A stretch of DNA of 64,000 nt from Piscinibacterium candidicorallinum (GTDB taxonomy: Bacteria > Pseudomonadota > Gammaproteobacteria > Burkholderiales > Burkholderiaceae_C). The notes below the pieces were generated by a model, which worked only from the letters and a program-made list of their open reading frames with translations, was not told where the DNA came from and ran no database searches. A program made the translations under genes and the position numbers. Of the stretch, positions 17,032 to 25,532 are shown piece after piece (within the stretch, counting starts at the first letter, position 1; every line of letters starts with the position of its first letter). The DNA lies in the NCBI RefSeq assembly GCF_047549485.1, contig NZ_CP180191.1:186001-250000 (forward strand), in the 5' to 3' direction.

Positions 17032-17808
17032 TCAGCGCTGCGCGCTGTCACGTACCACGCCCAGACCCTGAAGCACGGCGTGAGGCAGCAGCGTGTGCGC
17101 GGGCAGTATGCCAGCGGCACCCACTGCGGCCCCGCCACTGACGTACAGATTCGGTTCGCAGCCGGTGGCGCTGCGCGCGGCCTGCAGCGCCTGGTCGATC
17201 AGCCCGCGCTGTGCGGCGGCCACGCCCGCAGCGATCGCCTCGGGCGTGGTCTTGGCGCGGGCATCGAGCTGCAGGGACTCCGCCGGCACGCGCGGCAAAT
17301 GCGCCGTGCCTGCGGAGAGCGAGTCCAGCATCAGCGCGATGCCCGGCGCAATCATGCCGCCCTCATAGCGCCCGGCTGCAACGGTATCGACCGTGGTGGC
17401 GGTGCCGAAGCTCGCGATCACGAGCGCCTCATTGCCGCGACCTGCGATCGCCCAGGCCGCGATCGCCGCGAGCAGCCGGTCGGCACCCAGCGTGGGCGCG
17501 CGATAGGCGTTCACGAATCCGGCCGGCAATTCGTCCTTGAGCCACCAATGCAGCGCAAGACCCTGTGCCGAGCACCATGCTTGAAGCGCCTCGTTCAAGC
17601 GGGCGTGGCCGACCGAGACCGCCCACGCTGCATCCAGACGTCCGGCGGCCGTGCCCAATGCGGTCAGCGGGTCGAACTGGCCTGCTGCCGCGTCCATCAT
17701 CTGCGCGTGCGTGCAGGCCAGCGTCGCCGCAAGCTGGCCCTCGCGCCACAGGCCGAGCTTCACACGGCTGTTGCCGATGTCCACCAGCAGGCTTGCGGCG
17801 CGCGTCAT
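17032..17808 (-). CDS. coaX: Type III pantothenate kinase
   Basis: Phosphorylates pantothenate in the first step of coenzyme A synthesis. The 258 residues show the ASKHA-fold motifs of CoaX: LLVDIGNSRVKLGLW, the substrate loop TLGADRLLA, the adenosine-region FGTATTVDTV and GGMIAPGIALM. Type III enzymes need a monovalent cation and resist feedback by CoA. The start overlaps the birA stop as ATGA. Confidence 0.93.
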   Translation of the reverse strand: MTRAASLLVDIGNSRVKLGLWREGQLAATLACTHAQMMDAAAGQFDPLTALGTAAGRLDAAWAVSVGHARLNEALQAWCSAQGLALHWWLKDELPAGFVNAYRAPTLGADRLLAAIAAWAIAGRGNEALVIASFGTATTVDTVAAGRYEGGMIAPGIALMLDSLSAGTAHLPRVPAESLQLDARAKTTPEAIAAGVAAAQRGLIDQALQAARSATGCEPNLYVSGGAAVGAAGILPAHTLLPHAVLQGLGVVRDSAQR

Positions 17809-18659
17809 GTCTGACCACCGAATCGCAGTGAGCAGTCGCCCTGAACAAAGCGCCGCATGCCATGCGCGCTGCGCACCCGCAGCGCGCCATCGGAGTCGAT
17901 GCCATCCGCGATGCCATCCAGCACCACCGCGCCGCCCTGAATCATCTGCACTGGCCGCCCGCGCGCATAGTCCAGCGCCGGATAGCGCTGCAGCACCAGT
18001 GTGTGGATCGTGCCCGGCAGGTCCGGCTGTACCAGCAGATCGGCCAGCGCCTCGACCAATGCGGCGGTCACTGCCGCAGCCGGTGCGGTGCAGGCTGCAG
18101 CCTCGCAGAGCGCCGCTGGCGGCAAGCCGCCCGGGGTCAGCGCAGTTTGAGGCAGGCTGCCGTTCACGCCGATCCCGACCACGATGCCGAGTTGGTCTCC
18201 CGCTAGCGCGTGCGTCTCCACGAGCACACCGCCGAGCTTTCCGACGCGCTCGGCGTGCTCTGGCGCGGCCGGCACCAGCAGCAGATCATTGGGCCACTTG
18301 AGCATCACGTTTGCGCCCAGCTGCTGCAGGGCAGACGCGGCCACCGCGCCCACCGCCAGCGGCAGTGCGCCAATCAGGCCGGCGTGCAGGCGCCGCGTCG
18401 TCCCCAGCGACATCAGCAGCGCGGCGCCGGGGTCGGCTTGCCAGGTGCGGCCGGCACGGCCGCGGCCGGCACGCTGCTGCCTGGCGATCAGCACGCTCAG
18501 CGCGCCCGCGTCGCCATCCGGCAGACGCCCGTGGCGGGCGCGTTCAAGCAGGTCCGCGTTCGTGGAGCCGGTTTCTTCGACGCAGCTCAGCTCCAGCCGC
18601 ACATGCGGTGCAAGGCGCAGGCTCGCCTGCAGGCTGGCGCTGTCGAACCGGAAGTGCAT
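17805..18659 (-). CDS. birA: Biotin--[acetyl-CoA-carboxylase] ligase
   Basis: Attaches biotin to the biotin carboxyl carrier protein. The 284 residues begin with the catalytic domain: ETGSTNADLL, the biotinyl-AMP loop GRGRAGRTW, KWPNDLLL and GIGVNG. The N-terminal winged helix of the E. coli repressor is missing, so this is a class I enzyme without DNA-binding function. It is first in the birA-coaX-SPOR operon. Confidence 0.93.
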   Translation of the reverse strand: MHFRFDSASLQASLRLAPHVRLELSCVEETGSTNADLLERARHGRLPDGDAGALSVLIARQQRAGRGRAGRTWQADPGAALLMSLGTTRRLHAGLIGALPLAVGAVAASALQQLGANVMLKWPNDLLLVPAAPEHAERVGKLGGVLVETHALAGDQLGIVVGIGVNGSLPQTALTPGGLPPAALCEAAACTAPAAAVTAALVEALADLLVQPDLPGTIHTLVLQRYPALDYARGRPVQMIQGGAVVLDGIADGIDSDGALRVRSAHGMRRFVQGDCSLRFGGQT

Positions 18660-18823
18660 GAGGCGTTGGCTGGGTAGGGAGCAGGACAGAGAGGCTGCTG
18701 ATTATCGGCGAGGGGCGGGTTCAGCCCTCCCGGCGCTGCCCGGCGGCCCGCGCCTCCTACACTCTGCGCCAGTTGCCACACGCGGCGCCTGGCGCCCGCC
18801 CAGTACGGCAGCGCATTCTTGTC

Positions 18824-19975
18824 ATGCCCAAGTCGATGCCCGCCAGCCGGGGCCTGAGCCGTGTGCGGCTCGCCGCCGGTTCCGACACGACCGCCCAGAT
18901 CGCTCGCTGGGCGCTGGCCGCCTATGCCTTGCTTGCCGTGCTCGCGAGCCTGCATCCGTTCTCAGGCTGGCGCGACCCTGGCGTGCCCTTCTGGGCCTTC
19001 ATCGACGATCCGCTGCCGCGCTACCTCACGCAGTTCGACCTGGTCGCCAACGTGCTGACCTATCTCCCCTTCGGCTTTCTGGCGGTGTTTGCGCAACCCG
19101 CCCAGCGGCACCGGGCGCTGGTGCTGCTGCTTGCCCTGCTGCCCGGCGTGCTGCTGAGCTTCGCCATGGAGGCTACCCAGACCTACCTGCCCATGCGCCA
19201 CGCCACTTGGACAGACTGGCTGGCGAACAGCGCAGGCACCTTGCTCGGGGCGCTGATCGCACTCCCGATGGCTCGGGCCTGGCTCAACTCGCCTGCGGCG
19301 GCCAGTTGGCAGCGCCAGTCCTTCGTGGCCCACCCCGGGCTGTTGGTCGCGCTGGTGGCGCTGTGGCTCGTCAGCCAGCTGCATCCGAGCGCGCTGCCCT
19401 TCATCAACGGCCAGTTCGTGCCGCTCGTGGCTGCGCTGCTGCAGCAGTGGCTGGAGATTCCCCTGCGCAGTTCGCCCCTTGATGTCACCCGTGCCCTGTC
19501 CGCAGACCAGTTCGCTGCAGTGGACACGCTCGCGGCCGCGCTCGGCCTGGTGACGCTGCTGCTGCTCGCGCGCCTGAGCCTGACTCGCGTGGCACCGCGC
19601 GTCGTACTGCTGCTCACGTTGCTGGCCGTCGCTGTGCTGTGCAAGACCGTGGCCACCGGCCTGCAGTTCGGGCCGGACGAGGCCTTTGGCTGGTGGGGCA
19701 CCGCCACGCAGAAGGCCCTGCTCGCGGCCTGCGTCGCTGCGGTGGTGATTGCATTCCTGCCCGGCTGGGTTGCCGGCAGCCTGTGCGTGCTGGCCCTGCT
19801 GCTGCAGATGATCTTCGTGAACATCGTGCCGGAGAACCCGTACTTTGCGGCGACCCATACGCGCTGGCAACATGGGGTCTTCATCGGCTTCTTCGGCGTC
19901 ACGCAGTGGGTTGCAGCCCTCTGGCCGCTGGCCGCGCTGGTCGCCGTGCTCGGCCGCCGCTGGCGCGAGGCCTGA
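18824..19975 (+). CDS. VanZ-like multi-pass membrane protein
   Basis: A 383-residue membrane protein with about nine hydrophobic segments. The first third matches the VanZ fold: SLHPFSGWRD, then FDLVANVLTYLPFGFLAV, then MEATQTYLPMRHATWTDWLAN-type features. VanZ relatives are linked to glycopeptide tolerance or envelope biology, but the function of most is unknown. The C-terminal two thirds are extra membrane domain without a recognised name. Start 18824 is chosen over 18773. The spacer to the divergent birA is 164 bp. Confidence 0.8.
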   Translation: MPKSMPASRGLSRVRLAAGSDTTAQIARWALAAYALLAVLASLHPFSGWRDPGVPFWAFIDDPLPRYLTQFDLVANVLTYLPFGFLAVFAQPAQRHRALVLLLALLPGVLLSFAMEATQTYLPMRHATWTDWLANSAGTLLGALIALPMARAWLNSPAAASWQRQSFVAHPGLLVALVALWLVSQLHPSALPFINGQFVPLVAALLQQWLEIPLRSSPLDVTRALSADQFAAVDTLAAALGLVTLLLLARLSLTRVAPRVVLLLTLLAVAVLCKTVATGLQFGPDEAFGWWGTATQKALLAACVAAVVIAFLPGWVAGSLCVLALLLQMIFVNIVPENPYFAATHTRWQHGVFIGFFGVTQWVAALWPLAALVAVLGRRWREA

Positions 19976-20015
19976 GGCGACTGCGCACCTTCATCCCCTA
20001 TCGACTCCACCTCCC

Positions 20016-20363
20016 ATGAGCTACTACAAGCACCACGTGTTCTTCTGCCTGAATGTGCGCGACGAAGGCCGACCCTGCTGCGCCCACCGCGACGCCCAGG
20101 CCATGCAGGAGCACGCCAAGAAGCGCGTAAAGGCCCTCGGTCTGGCCGGCGCAGGCGGCTGCCGCATCAACAAGGCGGGCTGCCTGGACCGCTGCGAGGA
20201 AGGCCCGGTCGCCGTCGTCTACCCGGAAGGCGTCTGGTACACCTATGTGGATCAAGCCGACGTGGACGAGATCATCGATCGGCACATCGTGAAGGGTGAA
20301 GTCGTGGAGCGCCTGCGTCTGCCAGATACCGCGCCCGTCGCTGCGGCGCCATCCAAGGCATGA
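20016..20363 (+). CDS. Thioredoxin-like [2Fe-2S] ferredoxin domain protein
   Basis: A 115-residue protein with Cys spacing typical of thioredoxin-like ferredoxins (CLNVRDEGRPCCAHR, then GCRINKAGCLDRCEEGP) and the ending VWYTYVDQADVDEII. It probably binds one 2Fe-2S cluster in the cytoplasm and transfers electrons. The partner is unknown. It overlaps the next hydrolase gene by four bases, a pairing I know from other betaproteobacteria. Confidence 0.88.
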   Translation: MSYYKHHVFFCLNVRDEGRPCCAHRDAQAMQEHAKKRVKALGLAGAGGCRINKAGCLDRCEEGPVAVVYPEGVWYTYVDQADVDEIIDRHIVKGEVVERLRLPDTAPVAAAPSKA

Positions 20364-20974
20364 GTCCGGGCACCGAGACCCTCCTGCTGCCCGGCGCCGC
20401 CGGGCCAATCGAAGTCGCCATCGACACGCCGCCCGAACCCGCCAGCGGCGTGGTGGTGGTGGCACACCCGCATCCGCTGTTTGGCGGCACCATGAACAAC
20501 AAGGTCGTCACCACCGTGGCGCGTGCTGCGGTGGCGGCCGGGCGCGTGGCCGTGCGCCTGAACTTTCGCGGCATCGGCGCCAGTGGCGGCGAGTTCGATC
20601 AGGGCGCTGGCGAGACGGATGACTTCCTGCAGGTGGTGGAGCACGTCCGCGCCCGCGCGCCGCAGCGCCTGGTGCTGGCTGGCTTCTCATTTGGCGGCTT
20701 TGTGGCCGCCAGCGCCTTCGCGCGCCTGCAGGCTGCAAACACAGCCCCGGACCAGCTGGTTCTGCTTGGCCCTGCGACCAGCCGCTTCAAGATCCCTGAG
20801 GTGCCGGCCGAGACCCTCGTCATCCACGGCGAGCAGGACGACGTGGTGCCTCTGGCCAGCGTGCTCGATTGGGCGCGGCCGCAGGACCTGCCTGTGATCG
20901 TCGTGCCTGGCAGCACGCACTACTTCGATCGCAAGCTCACCGTGGTCAAGCGCCTAGTACAGCCGCTCCTGTAG
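20360..20974 (+). CDS. Alpha/beta hydrolase
   Basis: A 204-residue hydrolase. The oxyanion region is AHPHPLFGGTMNNKVV, the nucleophile elbow GFSFGG, the acid is in HGEQDDVVPL and the His in GSTHYFDRKL. It belongs to the small cytoplasmic group near the dienelactone hydrolases. The substrate is unknown. Its ATG overlaps the ferredoxin stop. Confidence 0.88.
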   Translation: MSPGTETLLLPGAAGPIEVAIDTPPEPASGVVVVAHPHPLFGGTMNNKVVTTVARAAVAAGRVAVRLNFRGIGASGGEFDQGAGETDDFLQVVEHVRARAPQRLVLAGFSFGGFVAASAFARLQAANTAPDQLVLLGPATSRFKIPEVPAETLVIHGEQDDVVPLASVLDWARPQDLPVIVVPGSTHYFDRKLTVVKRLVQPLL

Positions 20975-21143
20975 TGCAGGGCAGATGCGTTCAACGCCGG
21001 GTGGCCGATGCCTTGTTTACAACGCCGAGTCACGATCAGAGCCACAGCGCGGGTATACCCACGGACATTGAGGATTGCTTTGTGCACCTTGCGCGAGCAC
21101 ACTCACCCCTGACCAAACCTTACGCAAGCCTTACGCACTGCGC

Positions 21144-21650
21144 ATGAAAGACACCCCTTACAAGAAGACCGCAGCAGGCACCAAGGAGATGACCGCGCGC
21201 GAGCTGGGGCTCGGCTCCGCGGAACGGCGGCTGCTGATCATGTGCGATGGCAAGCGCACGCCCACGGAGCTCGTGGAGTTCTTCAAGAGCGCCGACGAAA
21301 CGCTGGCCATGACCCAGATGCTGCTCGATCGCGGCTTGATCGAGCCTGCCGGCCCGCCGCGCGCCGCGGTGAATCTGCACGCCAAGGCGCCGGGCGCCGC
21401 GCCCTCACCGCCGCCACCCCCGCCCGCGCCGCCTGCGGGCAGCAACCGGCCGGTGGGCGACCGCGGGATGAAGGCTGCGCGCTTCGTCATCGAGCAGCTC
21501 GGCCCCATGGACGGCGAACCGCTGGCCCTCAAGCTGGAGGCCGCCAAGACCCCCGAGCAGCTCGCTGCCGCACTTACCCGTGCGGCAGATGTGATTGCCG
21601 GCATCAAGGGCCGCGAAGTCGCCGCCAAGCTGCGCGAGATCGCTGGCTGA
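21144..21650 (+). CDS. Uncharacterised two-domain protein with Pro-rich linker
   Basis: A 168-residue protein. Residues 15-75 form a compact helical domain resembling a winged helix (RRLLIMCDGKRTPTELVEFF). A run of Pro and Ala (about 85-105) separates it from a C-terminal helical domain (about 110-168, RGMKAARFVIEQLGPMDGE). No signal peptide, so probably cytoplasmic. I do not recognise the family. It may be a small regulator; this is inference. Confidence 0.7.
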   Translation: MKDTPYKKTAAGTKEMTARELGLGSAERRLLIMCDGKRTPTELVEFFKSADETLAMTQMLLDRGLIEPAGPPRAAVNLHAKAPGAAPSPPPPPPAPPAGSNRPVGDRGMKAARFVIEQLGPMDGEPLALKLEAAKTPEQLAAALTRAADVIAGIKGREVAAKLREIAG

Positions 21651-21789
21651 GCGCGCGGCAGCGGCGCTTTCGCGTTCCAAGACCGATCGCCGCGCGCCAA
21701 CTCTGCTTACACACCACCGGGCGTAGCGGCCGGAATGCCCATAGCGCGCGCCTAAACTTGCGGGCTTCATTTCGAGGAAGTCCGTCCAC

Positions 21790-23022
21790 ATGCAGTTTTC
21801 GATCGTCCGCGCCGCCGTGCGCCGCCTTGCCGCGCCGCTGCTGGCCGCCCTGCTTGCACCGCTGAGCGCCACCGTTCTGGCCCAGGCCGCACCTGCTGCA
21901 CCCGCAACCGCACTTGCGCTGCAAGTGGCCCCGCCCGTCATCGCCGCGCGCAGCTTTGTGCTGCTCGACATCCAGAGCGGCCAGGTGCTCACCGCCAGCA
22001 ACCCGGACCAGCCCGTGGAGCCCGCCTCGCTCACCAAGATCATGACCGCCTATGTCGTCTTCAAGGCGCTGGCGGAAAAGCGCATCACCCTGGATCAGCG
22101 CGTAAACCTCTCGCAGTCGGCCTGGGAGCGCGCCGGCAAAGGCAGGAACGAGCAGTCCAACATGTGGATCGATCTGCGTGTGCCCGTCACCGTGGAAGAG
22201 ATGCTGCACGGCATGATCATCGTCAGCGCGAATGACGCCTCCTACATGCTCGCCGAGCTCGTGGGCGGCAGCGAGGCCGGCTTTGCCGACCTGATGAACA
22301 AGGAAGCCGCGCGGCTGGGCCTGAAGGGCACGCGCTTCACCAACGCCGCTGGCATCACCGAGCCCGGCCACATCACCACCGCGGCCGACATGGCCCGTCT
22401 GGCGCAGGCCCTGATCCGCGACTTCCCCGAGCAGTACGCCAAGTACTACAGCCAGCGCAACTACACCTACAACAAGATCACCCAGGAAAACCGCAACCGC
22501 CTGCTCTGGCTCGACCCCACCGTGGACGGCATGAAGACCGGCTACACCGCCGCCGCCGGCTACTGCCTCGTGTCCTCGGCGCGCCGCCCGGGCGCGCACG
22601 GCAGCACCCGCCGCCTGATCAGCGTCGTCATGGGCACCGCAAGCATGGACGCCCGCGCGCAGGAGAGCGTCAAGCTGCTGAACTGGGGCTTCCAGAACTT
22701 CGAGAACGTGCGGGTGGCCCAGGCCAACACCCCGCTGATCACGCCCGAGATCTGGAAGGGCAAGGCGGCCACCGCCAAGCTCGGCTTCATGCAGGACGCC
22801 TGGATCTCCGTGCCGCGCGGCATGGGCGACAAGCTCAAGAGCGAAGTTACGCGCCCGCAGCCGCTCGTGGCGCCTGTGCAGGCCGGCCAGACCATCGGCA
22901 GCCTGCGCGTGAGTGCCGACGGCCGCATCGTGGCCGAGAAGCCCGTGCAGGTGCTCGAGACCGTGGAGCAGGCCGGCATCATTGGCCGCGCCTGGGACTC
23001 CGTGCGGCTGATGTTCAAGTAA
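21790..23022 (+). CDS. dacC: D-alanyl-D-alanine carboxypeptidase (PBP5/6 type)
   Basis: A 410-residue low-molecular-mass penicillin-binding protein that trims the terminal D-Ala from peptidoglycan stem peptides. A signal peptide ends near VLAQAAP. The active-site motifs are S80-L-T-K83, S146-A-N148 and K249-T-G251. A PBP5-type C-terminal beta domain (about 300-395) and an amphipathic end (GRAWDSVRLMFK) hold it on the periplasmic face. The following gene, a D-amino-acid transaminase, acts on related chemistry. Confidence 0.95.
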   Translation: MQFSIVRAAVRRLAAPLLAALLAPLSATVLAQAAPAAPATALALQVAPPVIAARSFVLLDIQSGQVLTASNPDQPVEPASLTKIMTAYVVFKALAEKRITLDQRVNLSQSAWERAGKGRNEQSNMWIDLRVPVTVEEMLHGMIIVSANDASYMLAELVGGSEAGFADLMNKEAARLGLKGTRFTNAAGITEPGHITTAADMARLAQALIRDFPEQYAKYYSQRNYTYNKITQENRNRLLWLDPTVDGMKTGYTAAAGYCLVSSARRPGAHGSTRRLISVVMGTASMDARAQESVKLLNWGFQNFENVRVAQANTPLITPEIWKGKAATAKLGFMQDAWISVPRGMGDKLKSEVTRPQPLVAPVQAGQTIGSLRVSADGRIVAEKPVQVLETVEQAGIIGRAWDSVRLMFK

Positions 23023-23046
23023 GCCCCGCAGTTCGGGGTGAGCACA

Positions 23047-23068
23047 CGGCGGCTGCGGCCGCCGTTTT
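23047..23068 (+). terminator. Intrinsic terminator of dacC
   Basis: CGGCGGC (23047-23053), loop TGCG and GCCGCCG (23058-23064) are followed by TTTT, 25 bp after the dacC stop. The right arm and T-run are the first copy of the repeat array described next. Confidence 0.8.
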
Positions 23069-23194
23069 CATTGCCAGCGGTTGCGGCCGCCGTTTTCATT
23101 GCCAGCGGTTGCGGCCGCCGTTTTCATTGCCAGCGGTTGCGGCCGCCGTTTTGATTTGCAGCGGCGTCGGCCGCCGTTTTCATTGCTGCGGGCC
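23054..23194. repeat. 28-bp tandem repeat derived from the dacC terminator
   Basis: Units begin TGCGGCCGCCGTTTTCATTG at 23054, 23082, 23110 and 23138 (period 28). A diverged unit starts at 23167, after a 29-base step. Three full units are nearly identical. Each carries the palindrome GCGGCCGC followed by TTTT. The last unit has its own stem GCGGC-GTCG-GCCGC (23161-23174) before a T-run. The array looks like local amplification of a terminator. Confidence 0.85.
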
Positions 23195-23305
23195 CATCAC
23201 GCATGTGCCATGCGCATTCGGCATGGCGTCGTGCTGCAGCGCGGCAGGATAATCACGCCAGCCTTCCGATCCGACCCGAACGACCCTTCAGCGAGACCAG
23301 ACACC

Positions 23306-24184
23306 ATGTGGGATTCCATCTGCTACCTCAATGGCGAGTATCTGCCCCTGGGCGACGCCAAGATCAGCGTGCTCGACCGCGGCTTCATCTTTGGTGACGG
23401 CGTCTACGAAGTGGTGCCCGCCTACAACCGCAAGCCCTTCTGCATGGAAGAGCACCTGGCGCGCCTGAAGCGCTCGCTCGACGCCCTGTCCATCACCAAC
23501 CCGCACAGCGATGAGGAGTGGAAGCGCATCATCCTCAGGCTGATTGAGCAGCATCCGGCCAATGACCAGTTTGTGTACTTCCAGGTCACCCGCGGCGTGG
23601 CCAAGCGCGACCACGCCTTCCCCAAGGACGTGAAGCCCACACTCTTTGCCATGACCTCGCCCTTTGCGCCGCCCGCAGGCGAGACGCTCGAGAAGGGCGT
23701 GAGCGTCATCACCACCATCGACAACCGCTGGCTGCGCTGCGAGATCAAGAGCGTCGCCCTGCTGGGCAACGTGCTCAAGCGCCAGGAGGCCGTGGAGGCC
23801 GGCGTGATCGAAGTGATCATGTTCCGCGACGGCATGCTGACTGAAGGCAGCGCCACCAACATCTACGCCGTCATCGGCGGCAAAGTCATCGCCCCGCCGC
23901 GCGACAACAAGATCCTCGCCGGCATCCGCTACGGCCTCATGGCCCGCCTGTGCGATGCCTCCGGCGTCCCCTACGAAGTGCGCCCCGTCACCAAGGCCGA
24001 GTTCCTCGCCGCCGACGAAATGCTCATGAGCAGCGCCACCAAGGAGGTCCTGCCCATCACCACCTGCGACGAGCAGCCCGTGCGCGGCGGCAAGCCCGGG
24101 CCGGTGTGGCAGAAGCTGTTCCTCGCCTACCAGGCCGAGAAGATGAAGCAGTGCGGGACGCGGGCGGAGGCGGTGGCGGCTTGA
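23306..24184 (+). CDS. D-amino-acid aminotransferase (class IV PLP)
   Basis: A 292-residue fold-type IV transaminase. It carries DRGFIFGDGVYEVVPAYN, the PLP lysine K148 in CEIKSVALLGNVL, EGSATNIYAV and the phosphate site SSATKEVLPIT. The arrangement after dacC and the active-site sequence favour D-alanine transaminase (pyruvate + D-Glu to D-Ala + 2-oxoglutarate). A branched-chain transaminase is the main alternative. Start 23306 is chosen from the alignment. The stop overlaps the next start as TGATG. Confidence 0.88.
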   Translation: MWDSICYLNGEYLPLGDAKISVLDRGFIFGDGVYEVVPAYNRKPFCMEEHLARLKRSLDALSITNPHSDEEWKRIILRLIEQHPANDQFVYFQVTRGVAKRDHAFPKDVKPTLFAMTSPFAPPAGETLEKGVSVITTIDNRWLRCEIKSVALLGNVLKRQEAVEAGVIEVIMFRDGMLTEGSATNIYAVIGGKVIAPPRDNKILAGIRYGLMARLCDASGVPYEVRPVTKAEFLAADEMLMSSATKEVLPITTCDEQPVRGGKPGPVWQKLFLAYQAEKMKQCGTRAEAVAA

Positions 24185-24693
24185 TGGCGCCGACCGGCGA
24201 CAAGCTCGCCTTTGTAGAGAAGGCGTTTGCGAGCGCCTTCGCTGGCGTGGTGCTCGGCGGCGGCATGAGCATTCGACAATCGGAGGCGGTGGATCGGCCG
24301 CCTGAGCCGTGCGATGAAGTCTGGTACCGCGCGTTGCCCGCAGACGAGATCACCGACGATTGGTCGCGCATCCCGTCGAGCGAACTTGAGCGTGCGCAGG
24401 TGGCGTTTTTTGATGCCGAGGCCTTCCGCTACTACATCGCGCCCCTGGCGCTCAGCGTCATTCGGAACTACGACAGTTCATCCATGCGGGTGATCGGCAC
24501 GATGAGCGGGCTGTATCCCAAGGAGCGTGCCTGGACGCACCACATGAATCAGTACGCGCTGCTCAGTCCGGCGCAGCGCCATGCGATAGCGCTCTTTCTG
24601 CACCATGCGCCTGACCTCGTCCAACTTGAGGGTGAAGAGGTCAAGCTGTGCGAGCGCGCTCTGCGTGACTACTGGCTGCAGTTCCTAAGGTAA
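24184..24693 (+). CDS. DUF6714-like protein
   Basis: A 169-residue soluble protein. Acidic and aromatic motifs are clear (LPADEITDDWSRIPSSELE, VAFFDAEAFRYYIAPLAL, FLHHAPDL). I recall this pattern from DUF6714, a family of unknown role common beside accessory genes. The ATG at 24184 overlaps the transaminase stop, so the two are probably co-translated. Confidence 0.7.
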   Translation: MAPTGDKLAFVEKAFASAFAGVVLGGGMSIRQSEAVDRPPEPCDEVWYRALPADEITDDWSRIPSSELERAQVAFFDAEAFRYYIAPLALSVIRNYDSSSMRVIGTMSGLYPKERAWTHHMNQYALLSPAQRHAIALFLHHAPDLVQLEGEEVKLCERALRDYWLQFLR

Positions 24694-24832
24694 GTCTGCA
24701 GTCCGCTTCCCGCGCGACCCCTCCTGAAGGCAGGGCTTCAGCAAGCACTGCTTGGCCCCGGCGGAACGACGAGCATGCCGCGAGCGCGAGGCTCAGGGAG
24801 CGCCCCAATCGCAAGACCATTGCGCCACAGAT

Positions 24833-24893
24833 CGCTTGTCCCATGCGCCTCTCCAGCCACTTTGCCCTGAAGACCCGGATGGAATGGACGTCT
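24833..24893 (+). repeat. 61-bp palindromic repeat, copy 1
   Basis: It begins CGCTTGTC and ends GACGTCT. Its first 36 bases are identical to those of copy 2. The right half has lost pairing with the left arm. It lies between convergent gene ends (24693 and 24931). Confidence 0.75.
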
Positions 24894-24930
24894 CGCTTTA
24901 CGTCAGCGACTGGCGTGGGCACGTCGGCGC

Positions 24931-25341
24931 TTAGGCTTCGCTCAAGTGCGGGGAGCGCCAGCCGTACATGAAGGATGCATATGCGAACGGGCTGAGAAGC
25001 ACGCACGCAAGCACTGCGATCGACACTTGGGTGAGCGTGAGCGCGCTGTCGGGCAAGAGGGTCATTGGCGCGCCGAGGACAACCAGCACGCCCACCACGA
25101 CACAGAGGAAGAACGACAGCTTTCCGAGCGACCTTGGAGCAAAGAGACGCTGCCAAGCCCAACCGACTAAGGGAACACAAAGCCCGAGCGTCCAGAAACC
25201 CTTGAGCGCAAGCAGCATCCAGTGGCCGTCGCCCTTGGACATCGCCACGACCATGTCGATCAACACCAGCAGCACAACGACGCCTGCGTATCCCTTCCAG
25301 GCGAAGACTTTGAGACGGTTGTGTGGCGTGCTGTCGCTCAT
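24931..25341 (-). CDS. Small four-helix membrane protein
   Basis: A 136-residue protein with four hydrophobic segments (about 16-34, 41-62, 74-94 and 99-122) and short loops. No family is recognised. The ATG at 25341 has AGGAAG upstream and is preferred over 25368. It is flanked on both sides by direct copies of the 61-bp repeat (starts at 24833 and 25430), so the gene sits in a repeat-bounded segment of about 600 bp. Confidence 0.7.
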   Translation of the reverse strand: MSDSTPHNRLKVFAWKGYAGVVVLLVLIDMVVAMSKGDGHWMLLALKGFWTLGLCVPLVGWAWQRLFAPRSLGKLSFFLCVVVGVLVVLGAPMTLLPDSALTLTQVSIAVLACVLLSPFAYASFMYGWRSPHLSEA

Positions 25342-25429
25342 GGGTGCTTCCTGCTTCGAACGCAGCACTCTACGAAATCAGCGTCCCGACGCACGCCCGG
25401 AGATACCCGAAGGTGTCCCGCGATGTTTC

Positions 25430-25490
25430 CGCTTGTCCCATGCGCCTCTCCAGCCACTTTGCCCTGGAGAGGCGCATGAAACGGACGTCT
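25430..25490 (+). repeat. 61-bp palindromic repeat, copy 2 (perfect hairpin)
   Basis: Arms 25439-25453 and 25464-25478 pair perfectly over 15 bp around a ten-base loop. It begins CGCTTGTC and ends GACGTCT. It lies 43 bp beyond the stop of the leftward lipoprotein gene and may end its transcription. Confidence 0.85.
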
Positions 25491-25532
25491 AGCCCTTGAA
25501 GTCCGGGTGTAAGCCGGTCCTCAGTTCGCCGG

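Noticed and set aside
23054..23194. CRISPR-like spacing of 28-bp repeats
   Set aside because: The units are directly joined without unique spacers, and no cas genes are present.
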